Source: CAYUNA01 sp047629355 (lineage in GTDB: Bacteria > Bacteroidota > Bacteroidia > Chitinophagales > Saprospiraceae). Taken from it: DNA of 14,631 nucleotides. The stretch lies in contig JBLHWU010000167.1 of NCBI GenBank assembly GCA_047629355.1, positions 1 through 14,631 on the forward strand. The letters run 5' to 3'. Positions 7,004-13,222 of this stretch are shown here, piece after piece. Under the pieces are notes generated by a model that saw only the letters and a list, made by a program, of their open reading frames with translations, had not been told where the DNA came from and ran no database searches. The first letter of the stretch is position 1, and each line of letters opens with the position of its first letter. Both the position numbers and the translations under genes were made by a program.

Positions 7004-7615
7004 TTAGTTAGACTTTCTTTTCAAAATATCCTCTTCTAAAAGGATTTTCAATTTACGTTTTCCATTTTGTAAAAAACTCTTGACTTGCTTTTCGTTAAAA
7101 GGTGTCATTTCGACAATCTCTTTATAGCTCTTGTTTTGAAAGAAAAATAACTGAACACAGGAACGTTGCTCGTCACCTAATTTATCAATAGCTTTTTCAA
7201 CAATGGCTTCCAGGCTGAGTTCGTTATCCATAAGACGGATAAGCCCCTCATTTTCCATAAAAGGAGAATTATTTTTTTCAATAATTTTCAAATCCGCCAA
7301 TTTTTCGCGCTTCCTAGTCTGCTTACGTAAGCGGCCAATGGCTTCATTTCGGGTAACCGTATACAAGTATTTCTTAAAATATTGGATATTAGTGGTCGGA
7401 ATTTTTTTGAATAAAATTTCAAAAACTTCAGAAACGAGGTCGCCCGCCGCCGATTCATTTTTTAAATATTTTAGTCCGACACCAAACGACAAATGCGAGT
7501 ACCGATCGTACAATTCCCCGAAATAACGCGGTTGTTGCGTTTCAGCAAATTTAGCCACCAGGTCTTCGTCAGACCATTTATTAAGCGACATCATATTTCT
7601 TATTTTTGAAAACAT
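7004..7615 (-). CDS. ECF-type RNA polymerase sigma factor (sigma-70 family)
   Basis: The product is 203 residues. Region 2 covers about residues 24-96 (YFGELYDRYS, DLVSEVFEILFKK, YLYTVTRNEAIGRLRK) and should bind core polymerase and the -10 element. Region 4 covers about 137-192 (LGDEQRSCVQLFFFQNKSY, KEIVEMTPFNEKQVKSFLQN) as a helix-turn-helix for the -35 element. There is no region 3, as expected of ECF factors. Downstream is the probable anti-sigma gene. Start: ATG 7615-7613 is the first in frame, but the double ATG at codons 8-9 (MSLNKWSDEDLV) fits the usual N-terminus of the family and may be the true start. Confidence 0.93.
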   Translation of the reverse strand: MFSKIRNMMSLNKWSDEDLVAKFAETQQPRYFGELYDRYSHLSFGVGLKYLKNESAAGDLVSEVFEILFKKIPTTNIQYFKKYLYTVTRNEAIGRLRKQTRKREKLADLKIIEKNNSPFMENEGLIRLMDNELSLEAIVEKAIDKLGDEQRSCVQLFFFQNKSYKEIVEMTPFNEKQVKSFLQNGKRKLKILLEEDILKRKSN

Positions 7616-7720
7616 TCGTATGTGTTTGGAAATCAGGTTGGTAACGTGGTAAAGATAAAAGCAAAAGAATCACGAAGATGCTCTCAGTTATTCTTGCTAC
7701 GTTACTTAATATTTGACTTG

Positions 7721-7728
7721 CAAAAGTA
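7721..7728 (-). promoter_or_regulatory. -7 box TACTTTTG for the sigma/anti-sigma operon
   Basis: Reading the minus strand, TACTTTTGCAAG matches TAnnTTTG exactly and points toward the sigma gene, leaving a leader of about 100 nt before ATG 7615. No convincing -33 box was found. A housekeeping-type box here suggests basal transcription; an autoregulatory ECF promoter could not be recognised. Confidence 0.5.
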
Positions 7729-7865
7729 AAAAAAAAATGGGGCTTTCAGTTTTTAAACGAAGTAAGGTTGTAAAACAAGCTAAGTTTTTCTATCTAAATC
7801 TGAAGTGAGACTTCAAATTTACATAAATCACTAAATTCTTCTATAAAAACTCCCCTTCCATTTCG

Positions 7866-7873
7866 TAATTTTG
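7866..7873 (+). promoter_or_regulatory. -7 box TAATTTTG directly before the GH3 start codon
   Basis: This exact TAnnTTTG match ends five bases before ATG 7879. With the box centred near -7, transcription would start at or just before the ATG, giving a leaderless or nearly leaderless mRNA. No -33 TTTG was seen. Confidence 0.5.
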
Positions 7874-7878
7874 CCCTC

Positions 7879-9378
7879 ATGGGATTCAAATCATTTATTA
7901 TCAAGCCATTTGCGAAGAAAATCGCCCGCGATATTGACCGTTGGTCGAAAGAAGCAGTGGCAGCGCAAGACCAAGTTTTTAAAAATTTAATTGCCAGAGG
8001 GAAGGGAACTGCTTTTGGCAAGGACCATCATTTTGATAAAATAAATAGCTATGAAGCGTTTAAAGATCAAGTACCAATTCGGGATTATGAAGGACTGAAA
8101 GGCTATGTTGAACGCATCAAAAAAGGCGAAAAAGATGTGCTGTGGCCGGGCGTTCCGATATATTTTGCGAAGACCTCAGGGACAACCTCGGGCGTGAAAT
8201 ATATTCCGTTGACAAAAGATAGTTTACCGAATCATTTTGGGTCGGCGCGAAATGCCTTGTTCAATTATTATGCGCGGTCCGGCAATGGGCAGTGGCTGGA
8301 TGGAAAGATGATTTTTTTATCGGGTAGTCCAGAATTGGAAAAAGTTGGTGGCATCAATACAGGGCGACTGTCGGGTATTGTGAATCATCAAGTTCCGTCG
8401 TGGTTGCGGACAAATCAGTTGCCAAGTTACGCCACAAATTGTGTTGATGCATGGGAGGAAAAATTGGAGGCAATTGTCAAAGAAACGATGCATCAAGACC
8501 TGCGGTTGATTAGTGGTATTCCACCTTGGGTGCAGATGTATTATGAAAAATTATTGGAGGCGTCGGGAAAGAAATATTTGAAAGACTTGTTTCCGAACTT
8601 CTCCGTTTTTGCCTATGGTGGCGTTAATTATGAACCGTATCGGGCGGGCTTGGAAGAGTTGGTTGGGAAGCGAATGGATAGCATTGAGACTTATCCTGCG
8701 AGCGAGGGCTTTATCGCATTTCAAGATGATTATAAGGAAAAAGGATTGTTGCTAAATGCCAATTCAGGTATCTTTTTTGAGTTTGTGCCTGCGGGTGAAA
8801 TTTTTAATACAAATCCAACGCGATTAAGTTTGAAAGATGTGGAAATTGGTGTCAACTATGCCCTCATTTTAAATAACAATGCTGGACTTTGGGGTTATAA
8901 TATCGGCGATACGGTTGAATTTGTTTCTAAAAATCCTTACCGAATCATTGTTTCTGGAAGAATAAAACATTTCATTTCTGCTTTTGGCGAACACGTGATT
9001 GGAAAGGAAGTTGACCAAGCGATGTTGACGACGGCAACACAGCAAAATGTCCGAATTGTAGAGTTTTCTGTTGCGCCTCAAATCAATCCACCGGAAGGAA
9101 ATTTGCCATATCACGAGTGGTTTGTGGAGTTTGAAACGATGCCTGCGGATTTGACTAAATTTGCAAAATTGCTGGATGAACAAATGGTTGAGCAGAATAT
9201 TTATTACGAGGATTTATTGAAAGGGAAGATTTTGCAGCCTTTGAAAATAACGCCTTTGCGGAAAGATGCCTTTCGGGAATATATGAAATCGCAAGGAAAA
9301 TTGGGGGGACAGAATAAAGTGCCGCGTTTGGCGAATGATAGGAAAATTGCGGAAGAATTGGCAGTTTTTAAATTGTAG
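7879..9378 (+). CDS. GH3 auxin-responsive promoter family protein (acyl-adenylate-forming enzyme)
   Basis: The product is 499 residues, about the length of bacterial GH3 homologues. Three ANL-type adenylation motifs are present: TSGTTSGVKYIPLT at 99-112 (phosphate loop), YPASEGF at 272-278, and GYNIGDTVEF at 339-348, followed by the hinge region SGRIKHFISAFGEHV at 359-373. Plant GH3 enzymes adenylate a carboxylic acid and conjugate it to an amino acid. Bacterial members probably catalyse a similar ATP-dependent acyl activation, but their substrates are not established. No signal peptide is evident, so it should be cytoplasmic. It is divergent from the sigma-factor pair and followed by repeats, so it is likely monocistronic. 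The family assignment is strong; the substrate cannot be read from the sequence. Confidence 0.95.
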   Translation: MGFKSFIIKPFAKKIARDIDRWSKEAVAAQDQVFKNLIARGKGTAFGKDHHFDKINSYEAFKDQVPIRDYEGLKGYVERIKKGEKDVLWPGVPIYFAKTSGTTSGVKYIPLTKDSLPNHFGSARNALFNYYARSGNGQWLDGKMIFLSGSPELEKVGGINTGRLSGIVNHQVPSWLRTNQLPSYATNCVDAWEEKLEAIVKETMHQDLRLISGIPPWVQMYYEKLLEASGKKYLKDLFPNFSVFAYGGVNYEPYRAGLEELVGKRMDSIETYPASEGFIAFQDDYKEKGLLLNANSGIFFEFVPAGEIFNTNPTRLSLKDVEIGVNYALILNNNAGLWGYNIGDTVEFVSKNPYRIIVSGRIKHFISAFGEHVIGKEVDQAMLTTATQQNVRIVEFSVAPQINPPEGNLPYHEWFVEFETMPADLTKFAKLLDEQMVEQNIYYEDLLKGKILQPLKITPLRKDAFREYMKSQGKLGGQNKVPRLANDRKIAEELAVFKL

Positions 9379-9554
9379 ATGCTTGGATTTTTTTTACCAC
9401 ATAAGTAAGTGACACTATTTATTGGGGTAATTTGAAAACATCTTTATTCCGCTATTTTCCTCTTAAAAATAGTTCCGTGATGCAGACCATGCAACGATTT
9501 TTAAAAGAAAACTATCGAAAAAATCTTATCTTCAAATTTTACCCAACTCAAATA

Positions 9555-9574
9555 CCACCTACTAAAGTAGGTGG
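9555..9574. repeat. REP-like hairpin 1 (8-bp stem, TAAA loop)
   Basis: CCACCTAC and GTAGGTGG pair perfectly around TAAA. It shares the AC-TAAA-GT core with the hairpins at 9587-9600 and 9700-9715, while the outer stem bases differ and remain complementary. Confidence 0.8.
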
Positions 9575-9586
9575 GTTAATTGACTC

Positions 9587-9600
9587 GCGACTAAAGTCGC
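9587..9600. repeat. REP-like hairpin 2 (5-bp stem, TAAA loop)
   Basis: GCGAC and GTCGC pair around TAAA, 12 bases after hairpin 1. The core and loop are the same, with a different compensating stem. CCATAGAAC follows. Confidence 0.75.
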
Positions 9601-9699
9601 CCATAGAACAAGACAGCTTCTCTAACGGCTATGCTACCTTATTATGTAAAGCCAATTAATCAATCAAAATGTATCAGTGAAAAGAATTTAATAAATTTA

Positions 9700-9715
9700 T
9701 CGTACTAAAGTACGA
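9700..9715. repeat. REP-like hairpin 3 (6-bp stem, TAAA loop)
   Basis: TCGTAC and GTACGA pair around TAAA. This is a third variant with the AC-TAAA-GT core and a covarying stem, near the right end of the 360-bp element. Confidence 0.75.
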
Positions 9716-9803
9716 GGTTTTAAACCTTTTGCTGAGACCAATAAATAATGTCACTTACTTAGTTCAGATAACTCACATAAACTTCTAGAAACAAGTTCCA
9801 AAA

Positions 9804-9888
9804 TGACACAATTTTAACACATAGCTGAACATAGCAATTTCACATAGTCACATAGCTTTTTTGAACTTAATAAAAGCTATATGCACTA
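9804..9888 (+). repeat. 85-bp dispersed repeat, copy 2
   Basis: The stretch starts TGACACAATTTTAACACATAG and ends GCACTA. It parallels 1901-1985 along its whole length, including the CACATAG-T-CACATAGCTTTT block. It sits between the 360-bp element and a gene remnant. Confidence 0.65.
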
Positions 9889-9923
9889 ATTTAAAAACCA
9901 TTTTAAGCCCTTGATTTATATAA

Positions 9924-10451
9924 AGAAGGTCTCAACAGAAATATTTATTGGAAAGTGGCGTGCTGTCCCGTTGGGCATATTTCAATATCGCAGCGGCAGG
10001 TTTGCAGACGGGCGAGTATGATTAGGTAAACTTTTTTATTAAAAACTATAAAAATGCGTTGGAGAAAAAATATCGGAAGAGTTCATTTAGCTTCAATCTG
10101 GCGCGTTTGGAATATGCTCCAAAAAACTATGCAGTTGTTATGGATTTGCTCCAAAAATCAAACTATCGCGACCTTCTCGCAAATCTTGGAGCAAAAACGT
10201 TGCTGCTAAAAGTGTATTTTGAAACGGAAGAGTTTGACCTTTTACACTCTCATTTGGATGCCATGAAAAACTACATTCGGCGCAAGCATGTCATCGGTTA
10301 TCATCGAAAAAACTATATGAATATTGTGAAATTTGCACAGCTATTGATACTATTGCATCCGTTTGATTTAGAGGAGAAAAGGCAATTACGGGCGAGGATT
10401 GAGAAGGAAGAAATTTTGACGGAACAGGAATGGTTTTTGGAGCAGATTTGA
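9924..10451 (+). pseudogene. C-terminal remnant of a Saprospiria-type hypothetical protein, with an internal stop
   Basis: One frame reads continuously as protein from about 9933 to TGA 10449-10451, apart from TAG at 10023-10025. Before the stop it reads ESGVLSRWAYFNIAAAGLQT-GEYD, and after it VNFFIKNYKNALEKKYRKSS and onward. The TAG falls where related proteins, as I recall them, have a tryptophan (TGG to TAG), directly after GEYD. Frame and sequence character continue across the stop. Upstream there is an in-frame TAA at 9921-9923 and repeat DNA, so the N-terminal bulk of the gene is missing. The only long intact piece, 130 codons from TTG 10059, has no good start or promoter. It is helical and rich in Lys, Leu and Tyr, like a TPR-type tail. 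Function is unknown; recognition of the parent family is from memory. Confidence 0.7.
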
Positions 10452-10549
10452 TATAAAAACAGACCTGAACGTTTAGCATTTTCAAAAAATTGCCCTTTTT
10501 ATGTTAAAATACATTAACAATTGAACAATCGCTTTGATTTTGTCGTATT

Positions 10550-10561
10550 AAATACGTATTT
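10550..10561. promoter_or_regulatory. Perfect 12-bp palindrome upstream of the T9SS-domain gene
   Basis: AAATACGTATTT lies about 39 bases before ATG 10600, overlapping a second inverted repeat CGTATT-A-AATACG (10544-10556). A weak -7-like CATATTTG follows at 10570-10577. It may be an operator, but palindromes in AT-rich DNA are common. Confidence 0.25.
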
Positions 10562-10599
10562 TACGGATTCATATTTGATTTTTTTAATGGCTCACGATT

Positions 10600-10959
10600 A
10601 TGAAGCAAATTATACTCTTTTTTTTTATTTCTTTCCTCTCTTTAGCTATACAGGCGCACAACGGTCTGTTTGGCAGTGATTCTCCCAATCCTATCGGACC
10701 AACGATTTCGATTTTTGAAGACAATCATAGCAAGATTTCAATTTTTCCGAATCCAACCACTGAGTTTATCAGCGTTGCCAATGATAAAAATGTAAAGCAA
10801 ATCACAATTTTTAATTTGGTGGGTCGGAAAATAAAAATATTTGAGGCGAAAAGTGGCGAGCGATATAATGTATCAGGTCTTCCAAATGGTATGTATTTAG
10901 TGCAATTGCGCGACCATAATTTGAAAGTCATTACGACTCAACGCATCAGCAAACGATAG
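10600..10959 (+). CDS. Small secreted protein with T9SS type A C-terminal sorting domain
   Basis: The product is 119 residues. Residues 1-19 are a Sec signal peptide (MKQIILFFFISFLSLAIQA, cleavage likely before HNG). Residues about 46-119 are a type IX secretion sorting domain with the usual pattern: ISIFPNPTTEFISV, then ITIFNLVGRKI, then the terminal NVSGLPNGMYLVQL-like block, here YNVSGLPNGMYLVQLRD, ending KVITTQRISKR. Only some 25 residues remain between them, so there is almost no cargo. The domain normally directs export through the T9SS outer-membrane channel and is then removed or used for surface attachment. A terminator follows, so it is probably its own transcript. It may be a decayed larger secreted protein, or a genuine mini-protein; the intact start, signal and stop favour a functional gene. 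Confidence 0.9.
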   Translation: MKQIILFFFISFLSLAIQAHNGLFGSDSPNPIGPTISIFEDNHSKISIFPNPTTEFISVANDKNVKQITIFNLVGRKIKIFEAKSGERYNVSGLPNGMYLVQLRDHNLKVITTQRISKR

Positions 10960-10997
10960 AAGATGTTTTAGTTAAACCTGAAATTTTCTTTCCTATC

Positions 10998-11040
10998 AAA
11001 TCCCGCATTGTACCTTGTATAATGCGGGATTTTTCATTTT
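10998..11040 (+). terminator. Rho-independent terminator after the T9SS-domain gene
   Basis: AAATCCCGCATT (10998-11009) pairs perfectly with AATGCGGGATTT (11021-11032). The loop can pair further (GTAC with GTAT, one G-U), leaving a CTT tip. The T-rich tail TTCATTTT follows. Confidence 0.88.
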
Positions 11041-11106
11041 AAATAAAAATAACTTCCTTTCTTCGCGAACTTCCTGATTTCCTTTTTCTTCTCCAATTAA
11101 TTCAAC

Positions 11107-11114
11107 TACTTTTG
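11107..11114 (+). promoter_or_regulatory. -7 box TACTTTTG upstream of the PurF-like gene
   Basis: An exact TAnnTTTG match in the context CAACTACTTTTGCAC, placed after the preceding terminator. It predicts a leader of roughly 105 nt before ATG 11228. No -33 TTTG was seen. Confidence 0.55.
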
Positions 11115-11135
11115 CACTTTCATTGCCTAAATGAC

Positions 11136-11212
11136 GTGTTAAGATGCTGATGTTTTAAGGTGTTAATGTTTATTTATCACATTAATACGCTGACACACAA
11201 ATACTTAAACAC
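11136..11212 (+). promoter_or_regulatory. Imperfect inverted repeat in the leader of the PurF-like gene
   Basis: GTGTTAATGT (11160-11169) can pair with ACATTAATAC (11179-11188) with one G-U pair. The outer ends GTGTTAAG (11136-11143) and CTTAAACAC (11204-11212) are also complementary apart from one extra base. The middle pairs poorly. It could be a leader RNA structure or a decayed repeat. It does not match a purine riboswitch that I can recognise. Confidence 0.3.
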
Positions 11213-11227
11213 ATTTCAAAACTTTCT

Positions 11228-13126
11228 ATGAGCGATTTTATCAAACACGAATGCGGCATCGCGCTGATTCGTTTACTCAAGCCGTTAGAATTCTATCAAG
11301 AAAAATATGGTACGCCATTATATGGCCTCAATAAGTTGAATTTGCTGATGCAAAAACAACGAAATCGAGGACAGGATGGTGCAGGCGTTGCGACCGTTAA
11401 ATTGAATGTAGAACCTGGTACAAAATACATTCACCGTAAGCGGATTGACGGTCCAGCTTCGATTAAGCGGATTTTCGACGATATTTATAAACCATTTGAT
11501 GGGTATTCTAAAAAGAAAATGCAGGACACCGAATGGTTGAAAAATAATGCGCCTTACGCTGGTGAATTACTACTAGGACACCTTCGCTATGGAACACATG
11601 GTAAAAATAGCCGTAAAAACTGCCACCCTTTCATTCGTAAAAACAACTGGATTAATCGGAATTTGGTCGTTGCGGGTAACTTTAACCTCACGAATGTTGA
11701 TGCCCTTTTTGACAATTTAGTGCGATTAGGACAATATCCAAGTGATAAAACGGACACGATTACGGTCTTAGAAAAAATCGGACATTTTTTGGATACAGAA
11801 GTTTTGCGCTTGTATAATTATTATAAAAATGACGGGAAATCGCGGCAGGAAGTAGCAGAACTAATCAATCAAAATTTGGATGTCCAACGATTGTTGACAC
11901 AGGCATCCAAAGGGTTTGATGGTGGTTATACAATGGCGGGTTTAATCGGTCACGGAGATGCGTTTGTGATGCGCGACCCGAATTCAATTCGTCCAGCGTA
12001 CTATTATTGTGATGATGAAGTCGCGGTAGTTTGTTCGGAACGACCCGCAATTCAAACAGCGTTCGATGTGCATGTAAGCAAAGTACATGAAGTGCCTGGC
12101 GGTCATGCCTTCATTATTAAAAAAGATGGTCAAATTGACATTAAGCCATTTACCGAACCTCGGGAACGGAAGGCTTGCTCTTTTGAACGCATTTATTTTT
12201 CTCGCGGAACGGATAGAGATATTTATTTGGAAAGAAAAAAATTAGGCGAGCAATTGACGGATGCTGTAATGGATTCGGTCAAGTATAATTTTGATAAAAC
12301 TGTTTTTTCTTTTGTGCCAAACACAGCAGAATCGGCGTTTTATGGTTTGATGAAAGGTGTGGATAAAGCGTTGAATCGGGTGAAAGAGGAACAGATTTTG
12401 GATTTGATGGTGAAGAATAATTTGAAGCCAAAGAAGATTGAAAAAATTCTTTCTAAAACCTGTCGCGTTGAAAAAATCGTAGTTAAAGATGAGAAATTAC
12501 GAACATTTATCACGGCCGATAACGCACGCGGAAACATGGTTTCTCACGGCTACGATGTCACTTACGGAATTGTTGAAAACGAAGTAGATTCCTTAGTTTT
12601 ATTGGATGATTCCATTGTTCGTGGTACAACTTTGAAGAAAAGTATCATCAGCATCGTCGCTCGTTTGCGTCCGAAAAAAGTTGTGATTGTTTCTTCTGCA
12701 CCGCAAATTCGCTACCCAGACTGTTACGGCATTGATATGTCGAAAATGAAGGATTTTGTAGCATTTCGGGCATTGGTTGCCTTGTTGGAAGAGCATGGCA
12801 AAAATGATTTATTAGACAAAACCTATAAGAGGTGTAAAGCGGAATTGCTAAAGCCAACGAAAAAAATGAAGAACCGTGTGCAACCGCTTTATGATGAATT
12901 TTCCTACGAAACTGTTTCTAAAAAAATCGCCGAAATCGTTACTCCTCCAGGTATCAAGCCAAAAGTAGAAGTGATTTATCAAACAATAGAAGGCTTGCAA
13001 AAAGCGTGTCCTGACCACAACGGCGACTGGTATTTCAGCGGCAACTACCCAACACCAGGTGGCAATAAAGTAGTCAACCGCGCTTTTGTTAATTATATAG
13101 AAGAAAACGACGAACGCGCTTATTAA
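11228..13126 (+). CDS. Long PurF-like amidophosphoribosyltransferase / class II glutamine amidotransferase
   Basis: The product is 632 residues, versus about 470-520 for ordinary PurF. The N-terminal class II glutaminase domain has Cys9 in HECGIAL after an eight-residue leader that would need removal to expose the nucleophile. It also has RNRGQDGAG at 45-53, GHLRYGTHG, and AGNFNLTN (oxyanion/asparagine region). The C-terminal phosphoribosyltransferase half has IYFSRGTDRDIYLERKKLG and the PRPP-binding loop LLDDSIVRGTT with Asp460-Asp461. PurF transfers ammonia from glutamine to PRPP, the first step of purine synthesis. The extra length lies in insertions (for example KIEKILSKTCRVEKIVVKD before the PRPP loop) and a C-terminal extension ending NYIEENDERAY. 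Long versions are known in Bacteroidota, often beside a normal PurF, so this may be a paralogue with another role. No purine gene is adjacent. Confidence 0.88.
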   Translation: MSDFIKHECGIALIRLLKPLEFYQEKYGTPLYGLNKLNLLMQKQRNRGQDGAGVATVKLNVEPGTKYIHRKRIDGPASIKRIFDDIYKPFDGYSKKKMQDTEWLKNNAPYAGELLLGHLRYGTHGKNSRKNCHPFIRKNNWINRNLVVAGNFNLTNVDALFDNLVRLGQYPSDKTDTITVLEKIGHFLDTEVLRLYNYYKNDGKSRQEVAELINQNLDVQRLLTQASKGFDGGYTMAGLIGHGDAFVMRDPNSIRPAYYYCDDEVAVVCSERPAIQTAFDVHVSKVHEVPGGHAFIIKKDGQIDIKPFTEPRERKACSFERIYFSRGTDRDIYLERKKLGEQLTDAVMDSVKYNFDKTVFSFVPNTAESAFYGLMKGVDKALNRVKEEQILDLMVKNNLKPKKIEKILSKTCRVEKIVVKDEKLRTFITADNARGNMVSHGYDVTYGIVENEVDSLVLLDDSIVRGTTLKKSIISIVARLRPKKVVIVSSAPQIRYPDCYGIDMSKMKDFVAFRALVALLEEHGKNDLLDKTYKRCKAELLKPTKKMKNRVQPLYDEFSYETVSKKIAEIVTPPGIKPKVEVIYQTIEGLQKACPDHNGDWYFSGNYPTPGGNKVVNRAFVNYIEENDERAY

Positions 13127-13134
13127 GCTCGAAT

Positions 13135-13216
13135 GATAAATGATGAATGATGAATGATGAATAGGCAATTGCTTCCAAGTCATTCCTCATTTATCATTCA
13201 TCATTCATAATTCAAC
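13135..13216. repeat. Facing inverted arrays of a GATGAAT heptamer
   Basis: The left array at 13135-13162 is GATAAAT followed by three perfect GATGAAT units. The right array at 13182-13216 is five ATTCATC-type units (ATTCCTC, ATTTATC, ATTCATC, ATTCATA, ATTCAAC). The cores 13143-13162 and 13189-13208 pair over 20 bp with one G-U, around a 26-nt loop holding the palindrome GCAATTGC (13165-13172). No U-tract follows on the plus strand. The array reaches to within a few bases of the recombinase start, so the hairpin may limit its expression. Confidence 0.8.
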
Positions 13217-13222
13217 AATGAT

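Larger units (their letters stand above)
7616..7878. other. Divergent promoter region between sigma and GH3 genes
   Basis: These 263 bases separate two divergent genes. They contain one TAnnTTTG box on each strand and a small perfect inverted repeat, TGAAGT-GAG-ACTTCA, at 7801-7815. No gene was seen. Confidence 0.5.
9402..9761. mobile_element. 360-bp MITE-like element with 24-bp terminal inverted repeats
   Basis: The left end at 9402-9425 (TAAGTAAGTGAC then ACTATTTATTGG, with C at position 14 of the arm) and the right end at 9738-9761 are inverted repeats matching at 23 of 24 positions. Inside are three hairpins sharing the core ACTAAAGT and an AGGTTT-T-AAACCT palindrome at 9715-9727. There is no transposase; the only open frame (75 codons) is partly made of hairpin sequence. 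No clear target-site duplication was found. Terminal repeats plus absence of coding capacity fit a non-autonomous element or a REP-like cluster moved in trans. Confidence 0.65.

Noticed and set aside
7801..7815. TGAAGT-GAG-ACTTCA as a terminator or operator
   Set aside because: A six-bp stem without a T-run is too weak to call; it is mentioned only within the divergent promoter region.
9432..9659. 75-codon open frame inside the 360-bp element
   Set aside because: Part of its coding sequence is the hairpin repeats themselves (for example PPTKVGG and SRLKSP), it starts at TTG, and it has no recognisable domain.
10059..10451. Independent 130-residue gene starting at TTG 10059
   Set aside because: The same frame continues upstream as protein-like sequence across a single TAG, and no start or promoter signal is present, so a pseudogene tail fits better.
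12848..13183. Minus-strand 111-codon open frame over the end of the PurF-like gene
   Set aside because: It is antisense to conserved coding sequence, and its N-terminal residues come from the heptamer array.
13135..13216. CRISPR array
   Set aside because: Units are 7 bp, directly adjacent without spacers, and arranged as an inverted pair.
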